The notes: generated by a model not told the origin, from the letters alone. A stretch of 64,000 bases of DNA from Acanthacorydalis orientalis (GCA_034766995.1 CM068323.1:17903016-17967015); one strand, 5' to 3'. Positions 25,981-38,739 are shown, numbered from the stretch's first letter. Numbers and translations are program-made.

Positions 25981-26800
25981 TGACATGCTACATAAAAGAT
26001 TATCATCTGTCCAATTACCTTTCTGCTTTCCAGTACAAAAAAAAGTGTACAGAACGACGTTACGACGTCGACATTTTCAGGCATTAATATTGCACCGGCT
26101 CGTACGTCTTTATCAATTTATTTATACCTCTCATAAAAATATTCTCGATCCGAGAGAGTGGAGAAAAAGAGACGAAGATAATCTCATATACCTTCCTTTC
26201 CTCACGCAGTACGTCGGTTGATCGCTGTTACAGTTCGCTTGTGTACGTATGTGAAGGTATCGTTCATCAAATATTAGTTCAAACATTGTTGAGAGGTAGT
26301 ACACGGGTGGGCGTTTTTGTATATGTTTTTTTTTTGTATATGTATATTCCCTATTGTGCACGAGAACACACTGAATACAAAAGTGTATTTTGTGTATGCA
26401 CACACTTTTACAAAAGGCGGTCGCGGTATCTGTTGTAGTACAAGTAGTAGCGAATTTCCTCACAGTATTTTTCAAATAAATTCCGTCTACGTTCGAGAGT
26501 CTCATTTCATAGGCTGTGCCGGAAAAATTATATTACTCGAGTGAAGACACTTTCGTCTATACGAGACGATTATTAAATATTCTTAATTAGTGGGTGCGTC
26601 CAAAAGTAACAGATGCAAATTTCATTCCTATAACTTCTAATTGGACATCTATCTCGGTAACAATTAAAACTGTAACGACCATAATTGTGACTGCTTTACA
26701 GATGCTAACATTCCTCGACGTTTATAAAGAATTATTTTGCACGGTGTTTTAATCGAGATCGAATGAACATTCGCTGTTGAAATTCATTCGAAGTTTTATT
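25981..26800. other. CpG-rich patch with frames on both strands
   Basis: A plus-strand ATG frame of 78 codons (25985-26221) contains an acceptor-like GACATTTTCAG near 26070-26080. A minus-strand ATG frame of 124 codons (26131-26505) overlaps it. Neither has a recognised domain, and the two cannot both be ordinary genes. Low stop frequency in CpG-rich DNA may explain both. The word CGACGTCG is palindromic near 26066. Confidence 0.3.
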
Positions 26801-26992
26801 TGATTAATTTTTAATCGATTTATACGAATACGTTTTAACATTGTAGACAGTTTAAACATTCTAAATGAGAAATTTAAGGATTTTTATTGGAATACGAAAT
26901 ATATAAAAATAAATATTTTATTCAAAAATCCATGTCATACAATTATCAATTTAAAGTCTGAACATATAAATATATATTTAGACACACATAAG

Positions 26993-26996
<4 letters not shown>

Positions 26997-27037
<41 letters not shown>
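26997..27037. repeat. (TA)n microsatellite
   Basis: About 40 bp of TA alternation. Confidence 0.95.
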
Positions 27038-27040
<3 letters not shown>

Positions 27041-27529
27041 CTGTTGAATGTAATTTGCTATTTATAAAAAATATTCAATAACTAACTAAATACATTTTTA
27101 AAGATTGTATATAAACTCTCAATTAAATAAATATTCAGTAATTGCATTCTAAAAAAAAAACAAACCAATTAAACATTTTAAAAACTGTAAGTAATTTAAT
27201 CAGTAATTAAATTTATTAAAAATAAATATAAAATATCAAGCTATATTGTTCATTCTTGCTTAATAAATATCAAATCTGAGTATTTCTGCAAAAATGGATT
27301 TAATTATTTTTACTTTTTGTACTAAATGAAAATATCTATAAATAAATTATTATAATATATAATCTATGACATAAATAAATTAATTTTTTAATTTAGTATT
27401 TCGATGAAAATCAATCATTGAATATTCTACATTATTGTTTATTCTACTTTGTATATAGACAGACAATTCCATTATTTGTAGGAGATTAATCTGTTGTGAA
27501 ATACTATAATAAATTTAAATATATTAGAG

Positions 27530-27530
<1 letters not shown>

Positions 27531-27569
<39 letters not shown>
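27531..27569. repeat. (AT)n microsatellite
   Basis: About 39 bp of AT alternation. Confidence 0.95.
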
Positions 27570-27572
<3 letters not shown>

Positions 27573-28565
27573 CTTTGTAACTAATCGTTTATATAGACTC
27601 ATTATTTATTTTAACATGTATATTTAAAGAGTGGAAATTATATTAGTTTATAAATATGAAAGAAGTAAATTGAAATTTCATTTATAAATGAAAACATAAT
27701 TATTTTTCAAAAGATCTATTCATTCTATTATACTAAGTCTGGCTGTAAAGTAATTAAATATTTTAATTTGCATGTTAACAAATCTCTTTAATTATTACTA
27801 TAAATGACAAGTATTTTATGTGTATATGTCCCTTTATAGAAAATCTGTATTTTGTCTCTTAAAAGATTTAATATAAGATACGTTTCAATACAAGAATTAC
27901 ATTTCATTCTTGTAATTGAAAACATAAAATAAAAAGAACTCAAATTGAATTAATTCCATCTTAATACTTTTCTCAAAAGAAACTGTAAGTCAATCAACAT
28001 TTAACAACAACTTATTTATCAATTATTATAATCGAATGAATACCACTCGGTCATGTTTTTTATTCGTCATCATTTCCGTAATATCATCTCGTAATTTATC
28101 AAAGTAGATACTGAACAGCGTCAGTTGCTGTGAATTGATTTCTGCATAATTCAATTGAATCGAAGTCCGTTTCGGTCCATTTTTATCAAATCGATAATTG
28201 AAATTCATTATTCATCGGTCGTAACAAGATTAGTAGAATATTTTCTCGACAGCGAAGTGAATCTCGTTTTAAGAATAATTTTTCTCTCGACGAAAAACAA
28301 TTTACATACAATGTTTATTCGCTGTGATTCTCTGTGAGTCATTGTGTCGTTTTCCTTGTACCCATTTTTCTTGTAGATTTTTTTCGAATTTGAATGAAAT
28401 ATTTGACAGTGATTGCTCGAACAGTTGTGGAAAATGTATTTTTGAACAAATATATGTATGGTTGTTCTATTATTCAGTATTTATAAAGTAAATGATTGTC
28501 ATTTGACATAAATTTAAAAACAAAATAATACACAAAAATATTTCTGATTAAATATATATCATCAG

Positions 28566-28956
28566 TAGTCTATTTTGATCCATTACTGCATGAAGACTTC
28601 TTTCAAAACTTTCCAGTTCAAACGATTCAATGTCTCACTTTTCTATAATTTTTCTAATAAATGTTTTATATGCTTATCCAATCTCGTCACTGGTTCATTT
28701 CAGTCTTTTACAATTTCTTGACTCCCAGTCAGTGGTTTCTCATGTCCATTGATTGTCTTCTCGTCTTGCAATAGATCCCACTTGTTTCTATTAGAAAATT
28801 TTCACACTGTTTATTGTCTATAACTTCAGTTTATTTTTGTATCTATCCTATTATTCTCTTATTTCCTCTTGTTATTGCCAATACTACTTTAACATTGAGA
28901 ACCTATTCATACTTGAACTGGTAACCCATGTTTCACTTCCGTAGGTGAATACAGGT
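28566..28956 (-). pseudogene. non-LTR retrotransposon reverse transcriptase, 3' fragment
   Basis: Read on the minus strand, the fragment begins LPVFTYGSETWVTSSSMNRF, the end of the reverse-transcriptase thumb region of non-LTR elements (usual form VLPVLTYGSETW). After several stops and a frame change comes SIARREDNQWT, stop, ETTDWESRNCKR, which matches the family's GHIARR-D-RWT...W.PR block. A further frame reads NWKVLKEVFMQ near the terminus. An AT microsatellite abuts the 5' side at 28957. It is a 5'-truncated, dead copy. The clade (RTE, CR1 or relative) cannot be decided from this part. Confidence 0.82.
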
Positions 28957-28984
28957 AGATATATATATATATATATATATATAT
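28957..28984. repeat. (AT)n microsatellite next to the retrotransposon fragment
   Basis: About 27 bp of AT alternation adjoining the recognisable reverse-transcriptase sequence. Confidence 0.9.
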
Positions 28985-29340
28985 TGTTTACAACGATCTT
29001 CGTCTTCCAATCTCTATTCATTATGATGCAGCTAACTTTCTTTTTATACGACCTTTATTGATATAGTATCAATTGTTTCTTTTTCACATCAATTACCTCT
29101 GACTTAAATTATCTTCTTCTTTTTAACAAAGATTAGTTCAATAAATGAATTGCACATTTTTAAGAATCTAAAAACCGTTAGCAGAATAGTTTTGTTGCTT
29201 TTCTGCATCCTATGCCATTGATTAATCAAATGATTCATCTGCTTTTAAGGTTTTTTTCTCTTTCAAATAAAGAAACTGCTCTCCTGCTAAAAACACTTCT
29301 ATCCTTCAAAATATTTTGACATTATAGAGAGAATCACACC
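28985..29340. other. noncoding, possibly more of the retrotransposon
   Basis: A weak resemblance to the upstream reverse-transcriptase region may continue to about 29110 on the minus strand, but too few residues match to claim it. Confidence 0.25.

Positions 29341-29341
<1 letters not shown>

Positions 29342-29380
<39 letters not shown>
29342..29380. repeat. (AT)n with (GT)n tail
   Basis: About 30 bp of AT followed by GTGTGTGT. Confidence 0.95.
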
Positions 29381-29536
29381 CATTTATTTTCGTCAACAGA
29401 CGTAACAGTAAATCTTCGGGTGAACAAGTTCGATACATTCTCTCAATTTACATGTACACGAATATTTTGTACATGTGTGCGTGTGTTTGTGTAGCGACAG
29501 GAAAAGAAATGATTCCCCCGAGTCCCGTGACGCTTC

Positions 29537-29734
29537 ATGGCGGCCCGACATCGCAGCCGCATCCATCCACAAAACAACAACGCATCTCTCAGCTGGCGAG
29601 AGTGGAGGGATGAATGGGAGCTAGTGGAAACATCGAGGACGATTTGTCGCGACTCGTCGTACAGCAGCTGTATGCAAAGACACATTTACTCACGCCTTGG
29701 AATAAATGCGCAAAATAACAATTTAAAATTCAAG
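29537..29734 (+). CDS. candidate first coding exon, 66 codons
   Basis: A true ATG opens a frame beginning MAARHRSRIHPQNNN and passing through SLSWREWRDEWELVETS and CRDSSYSSCMQRHIYSRLG to NLKFK, where the donor AAG|GTAATA closes it in phase 0. The DNA is CpG-rich, unlike its flanks, and the protein is mixed in composition instead of Ile/Asn/Lys dominated. It has no signal peptide, membrane segment or recognised domain. The same stretch also has an open minus frame with an ATG in strong context (GCCGCCATG) near 29538, so the coding strand is uncertain. Its phase fits the candidate exon at 40161-40222. Confidence 0.22.
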
Positions 29735-30640
29735 GTAATATTCTCAGTTGGAGTATTATTCATAGGTGCGTCGAGCTCACGACAAATTCAGATTAGGTAG
29801 TGTGCATTTTTTATAAAGACATTTTATAAAAGATACAAATATATACATTTAGATGAGTTCTTCGTCACTTTTACAGAACTGCCTGTTCGCTTTTTCCGCC
29901 GTTCCGTGAAGATACGGTAATTTTTTGCGATAAATATTCATCGTAGGTACGTTTAACGTACACTTTATATTTATAAAACTTCTATTTATAATGCGTTACT
30001 CTCGCAAAGTGAACTCATGTAAAAAGGTTGACTCCATTATCTCGAAAATTTTATCAAGACGGTAACATAAAATGCTACACACTATGAAAATAAATAAGAC
30101 CGAGAGAAATCCGTACCCGAAAAATACACACCTTACAAATCAAAGTATTTTTATAAACAAACTTAATCGAAAACACGTTTTAAATATTCTATTTTCTCAT
30201 TTGAAGAAAATCAACTCGGTAAACAAAAATTAATTCTGTCGCACCGGCGTTTTAAATATGTAATCCATAGATGCTATCCGCATAAAAATATTTTATTTAA
30301 ATTAAAATATTCGTGGTATTTAATACACAAAAACATATATTACTTTCGATCAGATAAACCGCATAGCATAACTTTATCTCACCTACTAACATTTCACAAA
30401 TAACTGAAATTATTTAAATTTATTCATATTTAAAGCATTTCTCTTTTTCTGTTTTTCTTATATATTTTCTTTTAGTGCAATCAGATAACATAAGCATAAA
30501 TAATTCGAGTCACACTTTTCTAAAAACATACATAATGGGTAATAAAGCAAGCTTGATAGTTAAACTGATAATGAAATTCTTAATTATTGTTTGATTATAT
30601 AAAAGAATGAAAAAATACAAATGCAAAAATTCGATCTGAT
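29735..30640. other. noncoding stretch after CpG-rich patch
   Basis: It grades from moderately CpG-rich to AT-rich sequence. Nothing was recognised. Confidence 0.4.
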
Positions 30641-30655
30641 AACAAAGACACAAGT

Positions 30656-30759
30656 AGGTCACTGTGTTTAGGTAGTTCAGACAGGTTAACTAATCACTGA
30701 AGTTGATAAAGTCATAGGGGTGAGGCAAAACAAACACGTCGTGCAGGTCAGATAGGTCA
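30656..30759 (+). promoter_or_regulatory. nuclear-receptor half-site cluster with perfect DR3
   Basis: AGGTCA at 30745-30750 and again at 30754-30759, separated by GAT, form an exact direct repeat with 3-bp spacing. A third AGGTCA lies at 30656-30661 and an AGGTTA at 30683-30688. AGGTCA repeats are the binding pattern of nuclear receptors such as insect ecdysone-response factors. No promoter was seen next to it, so an intronic enhancer is the likeliest role. Confidence 0.4.
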
Positions 30760-30830
30760 GGGTAGATCGATTTATATCAATTTGACACATCTTACAGTGT
30801 TATTTATGGCTTAATTTTCGAATTATGTAC

Positions 30831-30832
30831 AT

Positions 30833-30877
<45 letters not shown>
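30831..30877. repeat. (AC)n-(AT)n compound microsatellite
   Basis: About 14 bp of AC alternation run into about 33 bp of AT alternation. Confidence 0.95.
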
Positions 30878-30878
<1 letters not shown>

Positions 30879-31265
30879 TATGTTTTTATATGCGTTCAAA
30901 CTTTTTATATTCTATTTTAAAAAGTATATTAAGCTTGAAATCGATTTTAGTATGACATTTTTTGGTTGCAATTAAAACAAAATAAATATAAAAGATCAGA
31001 TGAAATTAAAATATTTTAAAAAAATAGAATTTCTATTCTGTGTGTTCTGAATTTTTTAGAATTTTCTACAATCATATATATGCACTGTTAGTTTTTATTG
31101 AGTAAAATTTTCTCCAGCACATTTAACAAATAACTTTCACGTCGTACATGTGTACAAAACCAACCTAAATAACAGACAAGAAAAATGTATAACAATTTCA
31201 AACAATATAGATATCAAATGAAAACCAACTCGTTAAATATATGTACGTATTTAAAAAATTGTCAG

Positions 31266-31300
31266 CCGTGGAACGACCTCCGCATAAGGTCGTTCCGTGG
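31266..31300 (+). other. perfectly paired 14-bp hairpin
   Basis: CCGTGGAACGACCT and AGGTCGTTCCGTGG pair over 14 bp, with two G-U wobbles if transcribed, around the 7-nt loop CCGCATA. The stem is GC-rich in AT-rich surroundings and sits at the edge of a complex patch (about 31250-31690). The 10-bp core is an exact inverted repeat in DNA. It does not look like a known RNA family. Confidence 0.5.
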
Positions 31301-31690
31301 AAAAAAATGATAGCGCATTTTCATGGACAGACAATTTTTTCTTCCCCAACATCTTCTCCTGCATTGTTGCTGTTGCGTCGCGGGCTTTAAAGTAAAACAA
31401 GCCGTTTTATCATGGTGGCATAATCACGATGATGTTGGTTCTGGAATGTCTGCTATTCATTTTACAAAAGTTACCGTTAACACCAGTGGTGGAGCTGTTT
31501 CACGATTTAGACCTGCCATAGTTGAGGGTTTTCATAACACGCATACTTTTAAGTTGAAAATTACCGCTATTTTCTTTTATTAAATTAAAAGCATTTCTCT
31601 CAGCGCTGTGCACTTGTACAGTTGTGTGCTTCTGGTTGGTGTCATCAGTGAGTACAATTCCACTGGGGTTACACAATGACAGAAGTAAAT
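31301..31690. other. moderately GC-rich patch, possible unrecognised exon
   Basis: An 86-codon frame with a true ATG runs from 31323 to 31583. It contains phrases such as HCCCCVAGFKVKQAVLSWW and GGAVSRFRPAIVEGFH, but no known domain and no convincing splice sites. It may be noncoding. Confidence 0.25.
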
Positions 31691-31744
31691 AGTTTTAACA
31701 AATACACTTGCACATACACACACATACACATTTCTACAAATAGA

Positions 31745-31747
<3 letters not shown>

Positions 31748-31778
<31 letters not shown>
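31748..31778. repeat. (TA)n microsatellite
   Basis: About 31 bp of TA alternation. Confidence 0.9.
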
Positions 31779-31779
<1 letters not shown>

Positions 31780-31783
<4 letters not shown>

Positions 31784-32990
31784 TATTTCATATTAATAAT
31801 AATAAATTTATGTTCAGAAAGTTTTATAATTGAAAATTTATTTTTTTAATTTAATGAAACAGGCCATTAAAACGTGTTTTTAAAAAACACAAAAATAAAA
31901 AATTCTTTAAAGTTATAAACGTTTTCTGGAATAGAAAGTTACAATCCATTAATGGATTTTATTCTAAAAATATATCTTTTTTTCAATGAGTGTAAATAAA
32001 ACTAGATTCAATTTATTACTTATTACGTTATTAATCTGGATCTTTAAGTTATTACTTTATTCGACAATAAAAATGTTAATTTTATAAAGTACTTGAAATA
32101 TTTTGAAATAACCATCGCAGAAGAGATAAAATTATAACCTATGCAAATCTGCATGATATCAACATCATTTATGTATATTTAGTGATACTTATGCGAGTAC
32201 TATTTCACAAATACAAACACTCTACTTCAGAAACTCATATCAGAACAAGGCAAAGATGACACTCGATAAATAAGTCAGAACTTTGATGTAATTAAGGTAC
32301 TGATTTTTAATAGAAAGTGAGTTATATAGATTTTCAAACGTTCAATTCGTATAATAAACATAAAATCATTCTTAATGTACACATAATATTTCTCTAGGCA
32401 ATAAAAAAGTCTTTAAAATATATACTAAATGATTTTCTTCCATTTTGTTTTCTTTTTTAAATACAACATATATTTATGTACGAATTTTACTTAATTTAAT
32501 CATTTTTTAGTACAAAATCATACAGTTCATAAATTATAATCAAAAAAATCTAAGCACTGTCTTATCCATTATATTTACCATCTATTCTATTTATCTCAAT
32601 TGTCTAATGCCTAGTTCAAGTCAGTTGTCTAGTTCTAATTGTCTCAAATATTTACATTAGTTTTTGAAGACAAAATTGTACACTGATCAGATTATTTTCT
32701 CAGCAATCAAAAAATCTTTAAATGAATTGATTCTGATCTTAAAAAAATACTTATTTGAATTATTTTTTATTTGTCTGTATCTAATGTAAATTTCAAATGT
32801 TATTATTTGTTCATTTTAATATTAAATCGTTCATCTTGTGTACAGTAGTCTAGCAGATTAAATATAAAGTTGGCTCGTATATTAATGTAGAAAGGAAAAT
32901 CTTTAATAGTCAATAAACAAGTAATATTTGTAACACAAATTCTAAAGTATAAATCCGCCGAACATCTATTAAATCGCTTATAAAAAGTTC
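31780..32990. other. AT-rich noncoding stretch
   Basis: Nothing was recognised. Confidence 0.45.
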
Positions 32991-32999
32991 GAAATGAAA

Positions 33000-33600
33000 T
33001 AAAAAAATGTCGATAGCTACAGCACCGCCACTGAACACAGACGGGATGTACACAGAAGTGTGTGGAGAGCATCAGTAGAAACAATAACAACAGAGCGTTG
33101 TACAACACAACTGCCAAGACGGATGGTCGCACGCGGGATGCGACGCACTTCGGTTCAATTCGGACGAACGAAATGAGAGAAACACCACGAATAACAGATG
33201 CTGCGAAATTACGGAAATTCGGCGACCGCGCCGCAATCAAGTAAATTGTCGGAATTTGTGATTATTTCGTGAGCGTTGCCGACGAAGAAGAGGTTACACA
33301 GATTAATTTTACTTGATTACGAAAAAGTAGGTCGGCCTGAATGTGGATTAAGATAATGGATCAAGATTGCCGTGGAAGTAAGTTGACTTGTAATGAAATG
33401 GCCGGCGAGTTTACAAAAATGTCGACGATTTCGGATTACACGGACGAGTCGCGGCGATAGTGTGAACTTTGATTAATTTTCTGCGGCCGCAACTTTACTA
33501 CCGAATAGCAGCTATCTACATAGATATGTAGGGTTTCGAGTTCTCTTCTATGACAAAACTTTTCCCGTTCGCAATTCGAAATAATTTCTGGAAATCTGAG
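33000..33600. other. CpG-rich patch with an ATG-to-donor frame
   Basis: One of the most CpG-dense segments. On the plus strand an ATG at 33341 (and an in-frame one at 33356) opens MWIKIMDQDCRG, which meets a consensus GTAAGT donor at 33378 in phase 1. A long minus frame crosses the patch but starts at a non-ATG codon. A promoter or alternative first exon is possible; no homology was seen. Confidence 0.28.
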
Positions 33601-34134
33601 TATTTTTTTAATTAAATCGTAATGATGATAAACGAAATCCATTTAGAAACAAAGAACTTATATATTTTAGAAAAAAATTTTTTATAAAACTTTCAACAAT
33701 CAGATTTCTACATTATATACTTTGCTGAACAAAATATGATATTCTATAAAATTTCGATTATTTTCCATATATTTCTAATCATTTAAATAACAAAATGAGT
33801 TCAAAATTATTTTCTACAGAAAAATTATTTCACAAAAATAATGCTAGGACATATAAATGTATCACTAAATATTATTTTTTGCACATATATCAATGCAAAT
33901 ATAGTGTAAACAAGTATATTTATTTTATAAATGATTAACAATGATTTTTATAAATGTATTCATCATTGATTCTTTTCAATTTTTAAATCGCTTAATAATT
34001 TAAACCTAAATGAAAATACTTCATTTTGAAATAGCTATTCGAAATAATAACAATTATACACTGGGTTCATGCCAGTATTATTATTACCAACTAGCAATAT
34101 CCAAATATAAACATTTACCATTCATTTTTTTGAC

Positions 34135-34136
<2 letters not shown>

Positions 34137-34166
<30 letters not shown>
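34137..34166. repeat. (TA)n microsatellite
   Basis: About 30 bp of TA alternation just left of the 30-bp palindrome. Confidence 0.9.
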
Positions 34167-34171
<5 letters not shown>

Positions 34172-34172
34172 G

Positions 34173-34202
34173 TTATCTTATATACATATGTATATAAGAT
34201 AA
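34173..34202. repeat. perfect 30-bp palindrome
   Basis: The 15-bp arm TTATCTTATATACAT is followed immediately by its exact complement, with no spacer. It can extrude as a cruciform or reflect an inverted duplication. Confidence 0.85.
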
Positions 34203-35895
34203 AGAAACACCAGCCTTCAGTTCTTTTAATATCAATTCATTATTATTATTATATAATTATTGATATTTGTTTGAAAATCCAATAATTTTTTTTGATAATT
34301 TGTAAAATTATTTTAAAGAAATAACAAAGAGTTAATTGATAAAATAATACATAATGTATTTTCATAAGTGCACATCAATTAGAAAATAGCATGTAAAGTT
34401 CTACTTTTTAAATTATAAATATATAAAAATTAAATCTGTAAATGAAATCTTAAAGAATCGATTTAAATAAGATCGCCTTCTTAAAATATTGAATGTGTAA
34501 GCCAAGAAATTAAAACATAATTGACTGTGTAAATAATTCAGAGAGATTCAATTATCTTCGATCGTCTAGAGACACGATCGTTTCCATTAAGTTAATCATA
34601 CATTCGTCTGTAATCGAATCATGTAAGAAAACCCGACGCGTTAGGCTGGAAAAATTAAACAAGAAACTCAACACGAGCATCGACTCTGTTTATCACATTA
34701 TTTACAACTTGTTAGGATTCAGTAGTGTGCGAACGATGTATTCTTTTTTTTGTCGGTGCAGAGTCGAACTGAGAGCAACGATGAATTTATGTACGCTCGC
34801 TGTTATGATTTTCTAGATCGTATTTTGACTGGAGATGAGCTCCGTATACATTACTTTTTACCTTCGAAATAAATGAGATAGTATATTAGACGACACGTTT
34901 TTTTTCGTTTTATGATCGAGACATTTTTTATCAAATCAGATTTTCATATAATTTTACCTGAACGTTGGATTTTTGTTGTGCTGAAAATAGGTTTTTATAA
35001 AGAAACATCATTATACTTGATTTTTTTATTATAAGAATAACTTCAGCTGAGAAATTGTTATATAAAAATTTGAAATTGCATTATCATATTTTTCATATTA
35101 ATCCTTTTTATAAATTTATACCGTTATTTATTAACTTATCTTTTAATTCCAGACGATTAAAAACAAAAAATAAAACCTTAATATTAATTTTTGTGTTACA
35201 ATAGTTGAAATAATTGCACAAATATAAAAAAATTAAAAAAGATCTAACTGTAATTATATACAAAATACGTGTCTTTTTATATATCCATATAGTAATATTG
35301 CAGAAAAAACTATTTATCGAAAATAAACTTTAGAACTAATTTAAATATTAAAATTAATGAGAAAATCGATTAATCATTAATAAAATCATCGATATTAAAA
35401 TGATTTCAAAAGGTATTTCAATAAAGAATAGATTAATCGAAATAATAGAAGTTTTTCCTCTATATTTCTACGAAATAGAATACAAATAAATTGAAGACTG
35501 TATGGAAATCATTTAAACATTTTGAAAATTAATTCTTTTCAGTTGTTTCAGAATTTCAGCTCAATAAAATATTATTTTAAATAAACATAATTTTAAAAAT
35601 ACATTTAATTTCTTTTTTATTCCAACAATTTTATTTTACAAACTGTTGGTATATAAATGTTTACATTTTCTTGTAACAAACACTTTTATTAAAACTTAGT
35701 CATTTAATTATGTCATATTGTTTTAACGACACGCTTTTATTACCCATTATTTTCATTATATGGCTACTTAATTAAATACCACAAATTGCTGACCTTTTTT
35801 ATAGAGACCTTATATTATTTTTATAGACTCTAAAACTTCATAACTTCGATTAACTAATTACGTGAAAACTTCACTACTGATAATTCAACCGTAAA

Positions 35896-35898
<3 letters not shown>

Positions 35899-35963
<65 letters not shown>
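35899..35963. repeat. (TA)n microsatellite
   Basis: About 60 bp of TA alternation. Confidence 0.95.
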
Positions 35964-36799
35964 TAAGACCTCAATAGTTGATATTTTTACGGCCGTACAA
36001 ATTAGAACGTAACATAGGTATCGTCATTAAAGAATAAAATCAAATTATATGCATGACAGATGATTAATCAAAGGTGTTAGATATGAACGTTACTGGAAAC
36101 TTTTTACGGCCACTTTATATCACGCGAGACCATTGTTAGTGTGAACGACATTTTCTTATGCAACTTATATAGGTCGAAATGCATCGAACAAAAGTACTTT
36201 TGTTCTTTTGTTGAAATGTGAATGCGCTATTATTATATATTTTTTATTATTTCTTTTTCACAAATCTTAAACACAAAATCGTTGCAACTGAAAGATTTAT
36301 TTTTCATTCTAATATCATAGAATAATAAATCATAAAAATACATATTTATATTCTGTAGAGTGATTGTTTGTGACTAAACGTAAATGATTCTCTCTATAAT
36401 ATTGGACTCGTTCAGGTTACTTGAAAACATTAGTACAAACAACATAAACGATTATATAAAAATATTAAATATGAAACTGTAATAAATTAAATATAAAATG
36501 AGACAAGAGACTGCATAGGCGTAATGAATTGTGAAAACGAAAATTAAACAGATATTCTTCTTTCTTACATTAATAATAGGTAGATAGATGAAAAATAATG
36601 TGCAATAATCACTGCATTATTTTGTTTAGAGGAATTTTATTTATAAATATAAAATGTTAAAAAGCTAAATATATCACCAAATATTAAAGAATCAATTCTT
36701 AATAATATGTCTTTATGTATATTCTCTTTAGTGTGTTTATATTTTCATATATATATCATTGTCTAACTGTATTCAATCAACATAATTATCATGTTATGA

Positions 36800-38169
36800 T
36801 AGCATCTTCGCACTGACACGAAATAAATCCCGGAAACAGAATAAAACGATCGTTCGTAACGTCTAATGTACATATGAAGTGTGTGTGTGTGAATCTTTGT
36901 TAGAATTTAGAAACGTATTACTGTTGTAATCGCGTTTCAGAGCGAGAGCGCACATCAACCGACTCCATTGTACAAATCAAATGATTTGCAAATTGAATTT
37001 ACCACAAACCTTGTTTGGTATTCAGCCGTGTGTTTCATACGATAAAATTTCAATCTGCCTTATTGTTACAGTGGCTGGATGAAATTACGTACACCGTTGA
37101 TATACACTCTCTTATCTATTTCGCATGAATAAATTTGTTTTTGAATTAACTTGTAAACATTTAATTCATGTCATTTGTGTAAACATGGCATTTCATATGG
37201 AAAATACTAATTTAACCCTTTCAAAGCTAAATATATATCCAAAACACACTTCCACCGTACATAAAATACACAGATAAAATCATATTTCTCTATCTATAAC
37301 CACAATTGAAATCAGTCACTGTTCTTGAAAAGTATTCTCAGGTGAAAGACTGAATAGAAAACCATCATCTATGAAAAATGTTGGCAGAAAAGTTGATACA
37401 CTTAAATAATATTTTCCTGTCTTTGATACATCTTTTAAAGTTTATCTAGGTTTTCTCTGAATTTATTGAAGAATTTATCTTTCATATAAATCCCTCACAG
37501 ATCATTTTACTATATTAAAACATAATTTATACAAATGAATCATGGATTTTTATATTTCCTAGCTATAACAATTTGTATTAATAAATATAATATACTGGAT
37601 TATTTAGATTTTTTTTCAAGGACGTCTCTTTACTGTTTAATACATACATATTCTTTTTCAATAAAAATATTTAATCATACTACTATTCATCTTTTGTCTG
37701 AAACAATTCCTGCTATTCGATATAATCAGTTTCTACGTTAATGTTTCGATCTATAACTAATTAATAAATATGATTAATTAGTTTATTAAAAAATAATTAT
37801 AAAAAAAATTAACCAAGAAAAAATAGTATATTAATTATAAATCCTATATTTATTTTTTATATCCATATAATTTGATTGACAATACCACAAGTTGTGCTCA
37901 ATATTTTATCTACAACTGAATAAATATTTCTGTTTATTTATTTCAGTATCTAAAAGTATATTGTTTAACTTATACAGTAAACAATAATAACGTTTTCTAA
38001 AGTTACATTTATATCGTTATTTTTTACTATAGAAACATATTTATTATAAATGTAATATAAAATGCTATTTCAGACATCATAGACAATTTTAGTATAGGTA
38101 AATTTAAAACTTGTATATATCTATGTTTGTAATAATATTTATAGATCTCAAAATATTTTATATTTATAG

Positions 38170-38170
<1 letters not shown>
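36800..38170. other. noncoding; small complex patch then AT-rich DNA
   Basis: About 36800-37120 is moderately complex with scattered CpG. No exon could be supported, and the remainder is AT-rich. Confidence 0.4.

Positions 38171-38171
<1 letters not shown>

Positions 38172-38225
<54 letters not shown>
38172..38225. repeat. (TA)n microsatellite
   Basis: About 53 bp of TA alternation. Confidence 0.95.
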
Positions 38226-38228
<3 letters not shown>

Positions 38229-38739
38229 GTAATATAGTACAATATACATTTACTTCATCGCATCGTAGTGTAGTAGAAAAGATTTATTTTTAGATTCGCT
38301 TTTAAAGCTCAATTTTCCTAAATGATGAATCTATTTTATCGATCTTTGTACATAAATTGTAAGCTTTAAGGTCATTTTTTTCATATATTTTCTAGATAGA
38401 ATAACAACCGTTAGAAACTTCTTAGTAGCTTTCTCGATGCATAATCTATCTTTGTTAATAAATGTACTGATACGGTATACTTTATAACTTTTATTACTGT
38501 CAAATGTATTATGGTTTTATATAGGCAGATAAACTATTTAAACAACGTTTATTTTATTATGATTTATGTTGAGACCTAATATTTGATTTACCTTTTTTCT
38601 ATTTATTAATATTGAAATATTTATATTTTATTAAATAACGCGTTAAAAATAAATATTTAGTTGGGATCAAAATGAAGAGTTTGATTACAAATGACAATAC
38701 AAATATTTTCAATCTGTAAATTCTCTCAAAGTATAATTT

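Larger units (their letters stand above)
26801..28560. other. AT-rich noncoding stretch
   Basis: Apart from two AT tracts nothing was recognised. About 28010-28470 is slightly less AT-rich, but no exon could be supported. Confidence 0.45.
33660..36800. other. AT-rich noncoding stretch with one complex patch
   Basis: About 34550-34900 is less AT-rich but without a supportable exon. The rest holds AT tracts and an exact palindrome listed separately. Confidence 0.45.

Noticed and set aside
26131..26505. 124-codon minus frame with a true ATG
   Set aside because: Overlaps equally open plus frames in a CpG-rich patch, no recognisable domain; mentioned only in the patch description.
32803..33240. 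Longest open frame in the window, 145 codons, minus strand
   Set aside because: It starts at TTG, has no domain, and owes its length to low stop frequency in a CpG-rich patch.
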